64,000 nucleotides of DNA from a virus. The translations under genes and the position numbers were made by a program. The notes beneath the pieces were generated by a model. It was given only the letters and a program-made list of their open reading frames with translations. It was not told the DNA's origin and ran no database searches. Below, in pieces: positions 57,107 to 64,000 of the stretch. The stretch spans positions 1 to 64,000 of IMG/VR virus record IMGVR_UViG_3300031772_000024; one strand, given 5' to 3'. The stretch's first letter is position 1; every line of letters begins with the position of its first letter.

Positions 57107-57886
57107 ATGCCCCGCGTAGCAGCAGTCCAGTTCGCACCCGCCTTCAAAGACAAGAAGGCGAACCTGCGTCGCCTCGCGACCCTGGTGATGGAGGCCGCAA
57201 AGAACGGCGCAGAGCTTGTCGTTCTGCCCGAGCTTGCAACGACCGGCTATTCTTTCATGTCCAAGGCAGAGGCAGAGCCCTTTGCCGAGAATGTAGCTCA
57301 TTTCAAGTCCGGCATGCCTACGAGTCCAGAGTCAAGTCTTGATGTGATGTATGCTCTGTCGAAGAAGTATAACGTCCATATCGCGTGGGGCCTTATAGAG
57401 AGAGATGTCGGCACAGGCGACCTCTACAACACTCAGGCACTCATAGCCCCTGATGGGTCATTTGCCTCGTATCGCAAGATTTGTAGGTGGGGTAACGACT
57501 TTTTGACCTTTGAGGAGGGGCGTGGAAACCCCCCCATCATGCGATGTCATTTCAAGCATGGCATGAAGCGCGTGGGGCTGCTCATCTGCCGTGACGTGCG
57601 GGACCGGAAGGACGACAACTGGAAGTCGTTCTACGAGCGCGGTGACGCGGACATCGTGTGCTTCTCAGCCAACTGGGGCGAGGGGGGCTTCCCGGCCGTC
57701 GCCTGGATGGAATTTGCGAAGGACAACAACGTCCGGCTCATCGTCTCGAACCGCTACGGTGAAGAGGGGGGCAAGCCCAACCGCTTCGGCGGGGGCGGCG
57801 TATGCGTCATCGAGCCTTCAGGCAAGGTCCACTGCGAAGGCCTTCGTTGGAGCCAGGACTGCATCGTTATGGCCGATATCCCGTAG
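57107..57886 (+). CDS. Nitrilase-superfamily carbon-nitrogen hydrolase
   Basis: 259 aa from ATG 57107 (AAAGGGGG upstream). The three catalytic residues are present in order: Glu in VVLPELATTGY, Lys in SYRKICRWGND and Cys in GLLICRDVRD. The fold typically hydrolyses amides or nitriles (N-carbamoyl, glutamine amide). The substrate is unknown. DNA between about 57200 and 57560 is visibly richer in A/T and rarer codons than the rest of the gene, suggesting a recombinant origin. Phage members are unusual. Confidence 0.9.
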   Translation: MPRVAAVQFAPAFKDKKANLRRLATLVMEAAKNGAELVVLPELATTGYSFMSKAEAEPFAENVAHFKSGMPTSPESSLDVMYALSKKYNVHIAWGLIERDVGTGDLYNTQALIAPDGSFASYRKICRWGNDFLTFEEGRGNPPIMRCHFKHGMKRVGLLICRDVRDRKDDNWKSFYERGDADIVCFSANWGEGGFPAVAWMEFAKDNNVRLIVSNRYGEEGGKPNRFGGGGVCVIEPSGKVHCEGLRWSQDCIVMADIP

Positions 57887-58142
57887 ACGTAACGGTGAGC
57901 ACGAAGCGCTCACCTATGTCCTTCCGTAGAGACCGCACCACCGAGGCTGGGGCAAGGATCTCTACGCTTGCGGGTCGGCTTCGGTCCGAGAACGGCCGTA
58001 GTACGATCTCCTTGAAGTGGATCATGAGCTTTCGAGGCCAATCGCAAGGCATCTTGTCGAGGTGCTCCTTTCGGACCTCGACCATGACGACCTGAATGGG
58101 ATCCTTCACCTTGGTTGGGACTTTCCGTGCTGCTGCGGTCAT
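57867..58142 (-). CDS. Small basic protein, unknown
   Basis: 91 aa on the minus strand from ATG 58142, with CGGAGGA upstream on that strand. An upstream ATG at 58175 lacks a site. Sequence ARKVPTKVKDPIQVVMVEVR and FKEIVLRPFSDRSRPASV look beta/alpha. The 3' end overlaps the nitrilase gene by 20 nt. Second gene of a minus-strand pair driven from the divergent promoter at 58488. Confidence 0.7.
   Translation of the reverse strand: MTAAARKVPTKVKDPIQVVMVEVRKEHLDKMPCDWPRKLMIHFKEIVLRPFSDRSRPASVEILAPASVVRSLRKDIGERFVLTVTSTGYRP
57894..57914. terminator. Hairpin at a convergent gene junction
   Basis: GGTGAGC and GCTCACC form a 7-bp stem around a 7-nt loop, just after the nitrilase stop and inside the end of the minus-strand gene. 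A possible bidirectional terminator without T-run. Confidence 0.45.
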
Positions 58143-58194
58143 AGAGTCCTCCGAGGCCTTCTGCCTGTCCGCCAAAGACAGCGGATAGGAGGAA

Positions 58195-58476
58195 TTAACC
58201 GCGTCCGGGCGGCTTCAAAGGTAGTTTGCTCGCCCACGGCAGGGGTCCAGCAGGCGCGCTTGTGCGCTTCGGCGCGGGCGGAGGGGGCACGACTTTGCCG
58301 TGCATATCGAGGTCTGTGTACTTTTTCTCGACCCAGATGCGCTGGTTTTTCGAGAGGCTGATCATCCGCCCATCGCGGAGATCATCGTACATATTTTGAA
58401 ATGCCTTCTGCTCCCCAGGCGTGAGCTTCTTCGAGGAGATCACGGCCCATAGCAACGTCAGATCCGTTGGTTTCAT
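58195..58476 (-). CDS. Small phage protein, unknown
   Basis: 93 aa on the minus strand from ATG 58476, supported by a GGTGTA motif 11 nt upstream. LTPGEQKAFQNMYDDLRDGR, then SLSKNQRIWVEKKYTDLDM resembles a short helical module seen at protein ends in many phages. The C-terminus is Pro-rich. Followed by the 57867-58142 gene. Confidence 0.7.
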   Translation of the reverse strand: MKPTDLTLLWAVISSKKLTPGEQKAFQNMYDDLRDGRMISLSKNQRIWVEKKYTDLDMHGKVVPPPPAPKRTSAPAGPLPWASKLPLKPPGRG

Positions 58477-58487
58477 ATTGGAGACGC

Positions 58488-58493
58488 TACACC
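58488..58493 (-). promoter_or_regulatory. GGTGTA motif, minus strand, 11 nt before ATG 58476
   Basis: TACACC on the plus strand. With 58499-58504 it forms the inverted repeat TACACC-GCCAT-GGTGTA, a compact divergent promoter. Confidence 0.65.
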
Positions 58494-58498
58494 GCCAT

Positions 58499-58504
58499 GG
58501 TGTA
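58499..58504 (+). promoter_or_regulatory. GGTGTA motif, plus strand, 7 nt before ATG 58512
   Basis: Plus-strand half of the divergent palindrome. ATG 58512 is 7 nt downstream and ATG 58521 is 16 nt downstream. Confidence 0.6.
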
Positions 58505-58511
58505 TCCTTAC

Positions 58512-59033
58512 ATGGCGCCAATGCTCATCGACTTCACGCGTCGATCCGTTCGAATCGATCCCACGGAACGCCCGGGTCTGCTGGTGCTCCGCGCGGCGTC
58601 CACGCACAACTTCCACGCGCAGCTTGCGCCTGGTGAGCACGACGGCGACCCCTGCACGGACGGCGGTCTCTTCCCCGACGCGGAGTGGGAAGACGATCGG
58701 ATGACGACCTTCAAGCGCTTCCGTGAGTGGGCCATCTGGCAAGGCCTCTTCGAGGATGTCACGGCCGACGGGAAGTACGCGTTCACCATCGAGAGCGCGT
58801 TCTTGGCGGACGGGGAGCATGACGACATCCGGATCGTCCAGGTGGCGCTCAACCCGGTCTGCTTGAATGCCGGATGGGAGATCGAGCTGAAGACCATCCA
58901 GGATGAACCGGTCTCGTTCTCCCTCATCGCCGAGGACTACGACCAGTCCCTGCGCCCCGAGAGCCACGAAGACGACGAGGATGACGAGCCCGCCGAGGGT
59001 GCGAACTGCTTCAGCCGTCTCCTCGACGACTGA
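58512..59033 (+). CDS. Acidic protein, unknown
   Basis: 173 aa from ATG 58512; ATG 58521 is in frame and ATG 58467 lies upstream of the promoter motif. Acidic throughout, with a DDEDDEPAEGANC tail. Beta-like segments (TIESAFLADGEHDDIRIVQV, GWEIELKTIQDEPVSFSL). No domain recognised. Confidence 0.65.
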   Translation: MAPMLIDFTRRSVRIDPTERPGLLVLRAASTHNFHAQLAPGEHDGDPCTDGGLFPDAEWEDDRMTTFKRFREWAIWQGLFEDVTADGKYAFTIESAFLADGEHDDIRIVQVALNPVCLNAGWEIELKTIQDEPVSFSLIAEDYDQSLRPESHEDDEDDEPAEGANCFSRLLDD

Positions 59034-59044
59034 CAAAGTAGAAG

Positions 59045-59072
59045 AGGCCCGGAGACCTATGCCTCCGAGCCT
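59045..59072. terminator. Possible bidirectional terminator
   Basis: AGGC-CC-GGAG pairs with CTCC-GA-GCCT around ACCTATGC. It lies between the convergent genes ending at 59033 and 59096. Confidence 0.4.
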
Positions 59073-59095
59073 CCATCTGAGCCAGCGGGATTCGC

Positions 59096-59254
59096 TCAGC
59101 TCTTCTTGGCGGCTGTCTTCGTAGCCGTCTTCTTCGGCGCGGGGGTAGCCTTCGCGACCTTGCCCGCCTTCTTCGTGGTCTTCGTCTTCACCGGGGCGCT
59201 CTTCGCCGCCGGCTTCTTCGCTGCCGGCTTCTTCGCCGACTTCGTTGCAGCCAT
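59096..59254 (-). CDS. Lys/Ala/Pro-rich histone H1-like protein (52 aa)
   Basis: 52 aa on the minus strand from ATG 59254 (GAGG 9 nt upstream). The sequence is nearly all Lys, Ala, Pro and Thr: MAATKSAKKPAAKKPAAKSA, with KKAGKVAKATPAPKK later. This is the composition of histone H1 tails and bacterial histone-like AlgP/Hc1 proteins, which condense DNA by charge. It has no globular domain. Likely binds phage or host DNA in the cell or capsid. Confidence 0.75.
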   Translation of the reverse strand: MAATKSAKKPAAKKPAAKSAPVKTKTTKKAGKVAKATPAPKKTATKTAAKKS

Positions 59255-59340
59255 GACAACCTCACATTTGGGATTCGATCCGATCCATTTCGGACTGGGT
59301 GAAGTTCATAACTGAACAGATAACCCGTCAAGGGAAATCG

Positions 59341-60129
59341 TCAGGTTACCGAGCACAATTCGAAGTGCATCCCATCGGGTCTGCCTGCGAAGTGACCTCC
59401 CCAGAACCAACCCAGATCGTTGGCTATCGGTACGAGCTTCCGAACGGAGCCCTTGCCCCCGACGAGTGTGGGCTGGGCGCCGAGGGCATTCCACGCCACG
59501 TTGACGTCGAAGGCCGTTGCGAAGGCGTGGTTCGAAAGGACCGTGCGGGATCCGCGAATGAACCGCGGCGCGTAGGATCCGGCCCACGAGAGGACGAGAC
59601 TCTCAAGTCCGGCTTGTTGCCAAGCATCAAAGAGGGCACGAACCCTCTCCACGCCCTTCCGGTGAAAGAGGATGGACCCGTCCGAAGGTGCGCCCGTCAC
59701 GCCCGCAAGCTGCGGGATGATGACCCGCTGGACGTTCTGCGCGTACCAGTTGTCGGTCACCCGGATGGCTTCGGGGTTTCCCGGCGTGGGGCTCGCGACG
59801 AACTGGAAGGAGCCGAAGAGGCGCGCCCGCTCGGCTGTTGACACGAGCGGTTGGAGGCCTTCGGGGGCCGGAGGCCAATGGGGGCTCTCCTCCGAAACGT
59901 CGCTGTCCTCAGTAGCGGGCAGGCCTAGCGCCATCGCCATGCCTAGGGTCTTGTTTCCAGCAACGCCGTCTGGTACCAACCCCTGCCCGCCCTGAAAAGC
60001 CTGCGTGGCGGTCTTGGTGCTCGGGCCAAAGGCCCCGTCAGCAACGCCTGTGTAGAGGCCTCGACCCATCAAAAAGGTCTGCCAAGCCACAACGTCGTCG
60101 CCGGTCGACCCTTCTCTGAGGACGCGCAT
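59341..60129 (-). CDS. Endolysin: peptidoglycan-binding plus M15-type peptidase
   Basis: 262 aa on the minus strand from ATG 60129 (GGAGGTTCAC upstream). Residues 1-70 form a peptidoglycan-binding module (VLREGSTGDDVVAWQTFLMG, DGAFGPSTKTATQAFQ). The C-terminal domain carries M15 metallopeptidase residues: SNHAFATAFDVN (H, D) and GGHFAGRPDGMHFEL (second H). It would cleave D-Ala peptide bonds in the cell wall at lysis. No signal peptide. Neighbour to a short minus-strand histone-like gene. Confidence 0.9.
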   Translation of the reverse strand: MRVLREGSTGDDVVAWQTFLMGRGLYTGVADGAFGPSTKTATQAFQGGQGLVPDGVAGNKTLGMAMALGLPATEDSDVSEESPHWPPAPEGLQPLVSTAERARLFGSFQFVASPTPGNPEAIRVTDNWYAQNVQRVIIPQLAGVTGAPSDGSILFHRKGVERVRALFDAWQQAGLESLVLSWAGSYAPRFIRGSRTVLSNHAFATAFDVNVAWNALGAQPTLVGGKGSVRKLVPIANDLGWFWGGHFAGRPDGMHFELCSVT

Positions 60130-60216
60130 GTGAACCTCCAACGAGAGGCCCTGCACTCGTGGTTTAGCGATCGTTGAAGAAGGTTTCTATTTTCCGGGGT
60201 TCCGTCAGATCGCCGC

Positions 60217-60222
60217 GGTGTA
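60217..60222 (+). promoter_or_regulatory. GGTGTA motif, 11 nt before ATG 60234
   Basis: GGTGTA, ACGGAGGGGAC, ATG. Here a ribosome site lies inside the short spacer, the main exception to the leaderless pattern. Confidence 0.55.
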
Positions 60223-60233
60223 ACGGAGGGGAC

Positions 60234-60584
60234 ATGAAGAACTGCTCGATGTGTGGCAAGGAACACGGGAGCCCTTTCACAGATAAGGGTCTGCTGGACA
60301 TCTTCAAGGCGCTGGTGTCTTCGTCGGATGAAGACGATCGTGAGGAGCTTCTCCTCAATCTCGCGCAGACGTTTGCCTGCTCCGCCCCGCGGACGGACGA
60401 CACGCACACGGATCAGATCCACGCCCTCCTCGACGAGTTCGAGGTACGTCGGCTGGCGTTCGATCAGGCCGCCCTTCGTCTTGGTCGCGCCCTTCTTCCG
60501 TTGCTTGCCAAGGAGGCGGAGGAAGATGGGCCGACCAAAAGGAGCGTCGCGTTATCGACGCCCCGGCCGACGAACGTAAATTAG
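60234..60584 (+). CDS. Small protein with Cys knuckle, unknown
   Basis: 116 aa from ATG 60234. N-terminal CSMCGKEHGS, then an acidic helix (SSSDEDDREELLLNLAQTF) and a basic end. Its stop overlaps the stop of the convergent minus-strand gene by 4 nt. No family recognised. Confidence 0.65.
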   Translation: MKNCSMCGKEHGSPFTDKGLLDIFKALVSSSDEDDREELLLNLAQTFACSAPRTDDTHTDQIHALLDEFEVRRLAFDQAALRLGRALLPLLAKEAEEDGPTKRSVALSTPRPTNVN

Positions 60585-61432
60585 TCGTCGAGGGGGCCGC
60601 TGCCTCCGATGAGCCTATCTCGCAAGGTAGGCATTCGGACAGGGGCATCGCGGAATGCGGGCGTTGGATCCGGCGTGGCGTACGATCGAGTCGGGGTCGG
60701 GTCTGGTGCAACAGTGACGGCGGCTTGTCTCGCTGCGGCACGGACTTCCGAGATCGTCATGCCCCGTTGCGACCGGCCCCGGCCCCCCACAGCCTCACCG
60801 TCCTGAACGATGGCGGCCACGCCTCTTGGGACAAAGGGGTATTGCGGTGGGGGCGGGGGTCGATCGACGCGGTAACGCGCGCCGCTCCCACCGCTCCCAC
60901 GCGCAGGCCGCTCAGGACCCAAGTCGATGTCCTCGGAGTCTCCGAACTGGATGTCGAAGCCATCCGAGGGAGCCGCGCCCGAGGCCCCCTCCGTGCCCCA
61001 CAAGGCCTCAAGCCCGCCATCACGGCCGCTGGCCTCTACCGGTATGCCTTCGGTCCCCCAAAGGCTCTCTAGCGAGATGTTGGTGGGTACCCCCTGGCTT
61101 GCAGACACTCGCCGCGGGGCTGTGGCCGGTTCAGGCTCGGGGGCTTCACCCCAAAGGCTCTCCAGTGTCGCCATCTCCTGACTGACACGATGTCCTTGCG
61201 GCGCCCATGCAGCCTGGCGCTTCTGCGCATGCACCTGCTGGAGCGTCTCGCTGGACATGAACCACTCAGCGGGAAGATCCGGGAGCGAAGCGGCAAGCCG
61301 AGCAGGAGTGGGCGCCCGTGTCGCGAGAAGGGCTCGCAAAGAGCCTTCAACGCATGAACATGCGTCGGGTAGCCCATCAACATCGTAGACGGGCAGATTG
61401 CAGCGGGGGCACCAATCTACTTGAGTGGGCAA
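60581..61432 (-). CDS. Disordered protein with repeated LESLWG motifs
   Basis: 283 aa on the minus strand from TTG 61432 (GAGGTTGACCC upstream). N-terminus has a zinc knuckle CPRCNLPVYDVDGLPDACSC. The middle contains LESLWGEAPEPE, LESLWGTEGIP and LEALWGTEGASG, three copies of a short hydrophobic motif in an otherwise disordered Pro/Ala/Gly sequence. The C-terminus is basic/Pro-rich. Repeated short linear motifs suggest multivalent binding to a host or phage partner. Confidence 0.7.
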   Translation of the reverse strand: MPTQVDWCPRCNLPVYDVDGLPDACSCVEGSLRALLATRAPTPARLAASLPDLPAEWFMSSETLQQVHAQKRQAAWAPQGHRVSQEMATLESLWGEAPEPEPATAPRRVSASQGVPTNISLESLWGTEGIPVEASGRDGGLEALWGTEGASGAAPSDGFDIQFGDSEDIDLGPERPARGSGGSGARYRVDRPPPPPQYPFVPRGVAAIVQDGEAVGGRGRSQRGMTISEVRAAARQAAVTVAPDPTPTRSYATPDPTPAFRDAPVRMPTLRDRLIGGSGPLDD

Positions 61433-61475
61433 GGGTCAACCTCATACTCCACTTTTTTCAATACTTTAATCGCTC

Positions 61476-62357
61476 CTAGAGCTTCTTCCACTCCCCGCCC
61501 TCGCGGTTGTACCACTGCGCAGCCCAACCATCGGCGTAGGCACCGGACTTCTTGAAGCGCTTCTTCGCCTCCTCCTGCGCCTGCTTCCAGAGCTGCGTGT
61601 TGAGCGGTTCGTGGCCTGCCTCAACCTGTTGCGTCGCGTAACGGAGGAGCACTTTCTCCACGATCGAGAGCCGCTTCGGTCGCAGCGGGTCGAGGGACGG
61701 GTCCTTCGTGGCGGCGTACCTATTCGGCCGCGGGTCGAGTATCGGGGGTTGGGGTGCGTTCTCGCCCCGGAGCATCGCGAGGCGCACGAAAGCCTCGAAG
61801 GTAGTCTTCTTGACGTTCGCGGCTATCTGCCCGCGCGTACCGAGCGACAAGGGCACCGTGATCACGACGCGGTCATCCGAACGGTCACCGCCCCACAACA
61901 CGACCTCGTGGACGCCCCACTCAACGGGGTCGAAAGGCTTGGGCTTGAACGCGGGGTCCTCTTTGGGGAGGTAGGACAGGGTGACATGCGGGTTGAAGGT
62001 CGGGAACCTCTTTGAGAAGCTCACACCCGCCTTCTCGAAAGCGTCCTTCAGCCGCTTGTGCATGTCGTGGAGATCCGCGGACTCGACGGGGCAGATGATG
62101 GGGACGGTGCCCTTGACGGGATGTGGCGGGAAAGTGGTCACCTCGCGGACCGTCGCCGTGTAGGGCTTGGTCTGCGAAACGACTTCCACGAGGGGCTCGA
62201 CGGCTGCTGCGATCCGGTCCATGGAGACCTCGTCGCCCAGGTTGAGAAGCGTCACGTGGTAGGCGTTTGTCGGCTCGGGCTTTCCTAGCCCACCGTAATC
62301 AAGAGTCGCTATGAGGCGTGCTGCTTCCGCTGGAACACGCAGACCGACAAAAGCCAT
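61476..62357 (-). CDS. 2H phosphoesterase-family protein
   Basis: 293 aa on the minus strand from ATG 62357. The two signature H-x-T motifs are HVTLLNL (about residue 34) and HVTLSYL (about residue 124). This arrangement defines the 2H phosphoesterases: RNA ligase/2',3'-cyclic phosphodiesterases and anti-CBASS cyclic-nucleotide hydrolases. The C-terminal 100 residues are extra, basic and helical (WKQAQEEAKKRFKKSGAYAD). No lysine-ligase motif seen. Which substrate applies is unknown. Confidence 0.82.
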   Translation of the reverse strand: MAFVGLRVPAEAARLIATLDYGGLGKPEPTNAYHVTLLNLGDEVSMDRIAAAVEPLVEVVSQTKPYTATVREVTTFPPHPVKGTVPIICPVESADLHDMHKRLKDAFEKAGVSFSKRFPTFNPHVTLSYLPKEDPAFKPKPFDPVEWGVHEVVLWGGDRSDDRVVITVPLSLGTRGQIAANVKKTTFEAFVRLAMLRGENAPQPPILDPRPNRYAATKDPSLDPLRPKRLSIVEKVLLRYATQQVEAGHEPLNTQLWKQAQEEAKKRFKKSGAYADGWAAQWYNREGGEWKKL

Positions 62358-62420
62358 GAGTTGTGACCTGCCTTGCTGACAGCGGATTCACTAAAGAATC
62401 ATCATGGCGAGGAGCACTCT

Positions 62421-63206
62421 ATGCCGAGAGACATCGTGTTGTCCGCGTTCGCATGTTCTTCCTCGGCCCCATGCTCGAAGTGGGCGAAGGACTTGTTCCG
62501 CGAGGAACCTCTCGTCCTCACGGTCCCGGGCTCGGGGGGCGACTTCATCAAGAAGGGGCGCCAGTGGGCGGCCACGGGTGACGCTTTCCGGGCTGCACTA
62601 CGGGAGCTAGCGCCCCAGCACAAGGACATCGAGATAGGCCGACGCGCTCTCGTGACCTTCAGTGCGGGGTGGCAACTTGGAGATGAAATTCTGAAGTCAC
62701 AGGTAGAGTGCGACCGCCTCGATTCGTACCTCGTGGAGGATGGGATCCATACGAAGTCGCTAGAGCACTGGATCCGATTCGGGGTCCGGGCAGGACGCTC
62801 CGAGGCCATGCTTCTCTTGGCGCATACGCAAATCGTCCCGCCCTTCATCTCCACAAAGGAGACGAACACGGGGATCTTCAGAGAGGTCGGGGCACGTCTC
62901 GGCCCCGACCTGAGCACGTACCGCGTCGAGCCTGAAGCCGTGACGAAACCGGACTTCCCTGCGGAGGGGGTCACCATCAAGAGTGGTGCCCCCGCGACGA
63001 CGAGGCGCTGGGCTTCAGACCCCCTGGTCGCAGTCGAGTCCCGAGGGGAGCTTCACCGTTTCGAGTACGAAGGGAAGGACGGACCCTCGCACATGTACAT
63101 CGCGTGGCACGTTGCCCCGCGACTGTGGCAATTGCTGGCAGGCCGCTGGAACACAATCACGCTGCCCACGGTTGAGATCCGCGCGGGTGACGATTCTGTT
63201 GCCTAG
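62421..63206 (+). CDS. Alpha/beta-hydrolase-like protein
   Basis: 261 aa from ATG 62421 (GCGAGGAGC upstream). A sharp turn, ALVTFSAGWQLGD (Ser at the nucleophile position), is followed by LVEDGIH (possible Asp) and LLLAHTQIVPPF (possible His). These stand in the order of an alpha/beta-hydrolase triad. The N-terminus PLVLTVPGSGGDFIKKGRQW could hold the oxyanion site. A cell-envelope lipid or ester target is speculation, though the endolysin is nearby. Confidence 0.55.
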   Translation: MPRDIVLSAFACSSSAPCSKWAKDLFREEPLVLTVPGSGGDFIKKGRQWAATGDAFRAALRELAPQHKDIEIGRRALVTFSAGWQLGDEILKSQVECDRLDSYLVEDGIHTKSLEHWIRFGVRAGRSEAMLLLAHTQIVPPFISTKETNTGIFREVGARLGPDLSTYRVEPEAVTKPDFPAEGVTIKSGAPATTRRWASDPLVAVESRGELHRFEYEGKDGPSHMYIAWHVAPRLWQLLAGRWNTITLPTVEIRAGDDSVA

Positions 63207-63257
63207 CACCCCTATGACACCGCAGAGGAGCTTATAGGTGGCTATTGTAGGTTGGCC

Positions 63258-63521
63258 ATGGCCGTACAACTCAAAAACTTGCTCCGCGCAGCGAAGGTGT
63301 TGTCGCCAGCGGTGGAGGTGAAGCTCAGGGCCATCCCGGATCGGGATGACGCATGGGTGTGCTTCATCTGCGTGGGATCCGTCACGCTGATTGAGTCCAG
63401 TGTCGGAACCCTCGATGAGGTACTCATCGATGCAGGCAGACGCGTGAAGAACATGGGCACTTCAATGCGATCCCACATCGACGAGGGCGAACTTGGGGGC
63501 AACGGGGACGGGTCTACGTGA
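63258..63521 (+). CDS. Small protein, unknown
   Basis: 87 aa from ATG 63258; a TTG two codons earlier is possible. Alternating strands and helices (VQLKNLLRAAKVLSPAVEVK, WVCFICVGSVTLIESSVG). Overlaps the convergent gene by 8 nt. No domain recognised. Confidence 0.6.
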   Translation: MAVQLKNLLRAAKVLSPAVEVKLRAIPDRDDAWVCFICVGSVTLIESSVGTLDEVLIDAGRRVKNMGTSMRSHIDEGELGGNGDGST

Positions 63522-64000
63522 AGCTCGACTCGACGATCTCGTAGCAGTGCCTGTCGAGTTGAACGCGGTTGGGCTCCTTCGGTAGTAGACACTCTTTCGA
63601 GGCCGCCAACTCGCTAAGCTCCGTGTCCTGCGCGGCGGCCCACGCTACGAGGTCCTCGTACGACCAAGATCCGGCACGGATGGCCCGTAGCTCTTCGGCG
63701 TCGGGCCTTTTCACGATGACTTTCCCGGAAGTGAGGATCTCACGGCACATGGATAACAACCTTACGAGGTGTGATGCGTGCTTGCAATCGTAACCGAACC
63801 GCTCTTCGATCGCAGCCCTAGCTGGATTCCGGTTCGTCTTCCAGTCCTGGTACTGCTGCCACTCGCGCTTCTTGGCGCCATAGCGGCGTTCCATGTCGAG
63901 CAGCTCGATGAAGTTGTCGTCGAACCCGAGGCACCGGGCCGCACCGACCCAAGCCTCGGTGTTCATCGCGGTCGACACCTCGGCGAGATGGTCGGCCATC
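63514..64000 (-). CDS. Nucleotidyltransferase-like protein (5' truncated)
   Basis: The minus-strand frame runs off the window edge, so only the C-terminal 161 residues are seen. FGYDCKHASHLVRLLSMCRE, then KVIVKRPDAEELRAIRAGSW and YEDLVAWAAAQD match the C-terminal helical half of the DNA-polymerase-beta-superfamily nucleotidyltransferases seen in phages (RlaP type). The catalytic GS and DxD motifs should lie upstream, outside the window. Role is unknown. Confidence 0.75.
   Translation of the reverse strand, partial: MADHLAEVSTAMNTEAWVGAARCLGFDDNFIELLDMERRYGAKKREWQQYQDWKTNRNPARAAIEERFGYDCKHASHLVRLLSMCREILTSGKVIVKRPDAEELRAIRAGSWSYEDLVAWAAAQDTELSELAASKECLLPKEPNRVQLDRHCYEIVESSFT

Overview
This 64-kb window is one contiguous, densely coded, GC-rich segment of a large tailed-phage genome (contractile-tailed, myovirus-like). 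The evidence is a tail sheath protein (5235-9497), a head module (prohead protease-like protein, Q-rich scaffold-like protein, HK97-fold-type major capsid protein; 19472-25611), an endolysin (59341-60129) and a full phage replication set. No integrase, rRNA or tRNA gene was recognised. The host cannot be named. A lipobox-bearing lipoprotein and an M15-type endolysin suggest a GC-rich diderm bacterium.

Layout. (1) 1-9497: virion proteins, with a Dps-like ferroxidase, an actin-like ATPase, a GIY-YIG homing endonuclease with a frameshifted tail, and a very long (1420 aa) sheath protein. (2) 9536-14525: small accessory genes, including an HNH nuclease, a secreted phospholipase-D-type nuclease lipoprotein, a J-domain protein and orotate phosphoribosyltransferase. 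(3) 14535-25611: head assembly. (4) 25785-37057: a free-standing LAGLIDADG endonuclease, small unknown genes, uracil-DNA glycosylase, SpoU methyltransferase, PcfJ-like protein, dephospho-CoA kinase and CYTH protein. (5) 37058-46874: translation initiation factor IF-1, SNF2-type helicase, probable helicase loader, intein-containing DnaB-type helicase, CHC2 primase fragment and family A DNA polymerase. (6) 46884-57886: a DUF2997-DUF1257-Ycf46-type AAA cassette (the AAA gene carries an intein), then deoxynucleotidase, thymidylate synthase, DHFR and a nitrilase-family hydrolase. (7) 57867-64000: small genes on both strands, a Lys/Ala-rich histone-like protein, the endolysin, a 2H phosphoesterase, an alpha/beta-hydrolase-like protein and a truncated nucleotidyltransferase.

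Two system-level signals stand out. First, a hexamer GGTGTA recurs upstream of genes on both strands. When it lies 10-11 nt before the start codon there is almost never a Shine-Dalgarno sequence. When it lies 16-24 nt away a Shine-Dalgarno-like sequence usually fills the gap. This looks like a phage promoter class that makes near-leaderless mRNAs. The same phage encodes its own IF-1, so a link to altered translation initiation is an attractive but unproven idea. Second, the window is rich in selfish elements: three inteins (one with a LAGLIDADG endonuclease, two minimal), a GIY-YIG, an HNH and a LAGLIDADG gene. A further oddity is a minus-strand zinc-ribbon protein (33151-33579) whose C-terminus copies about 36 residues of the major capsid protein.
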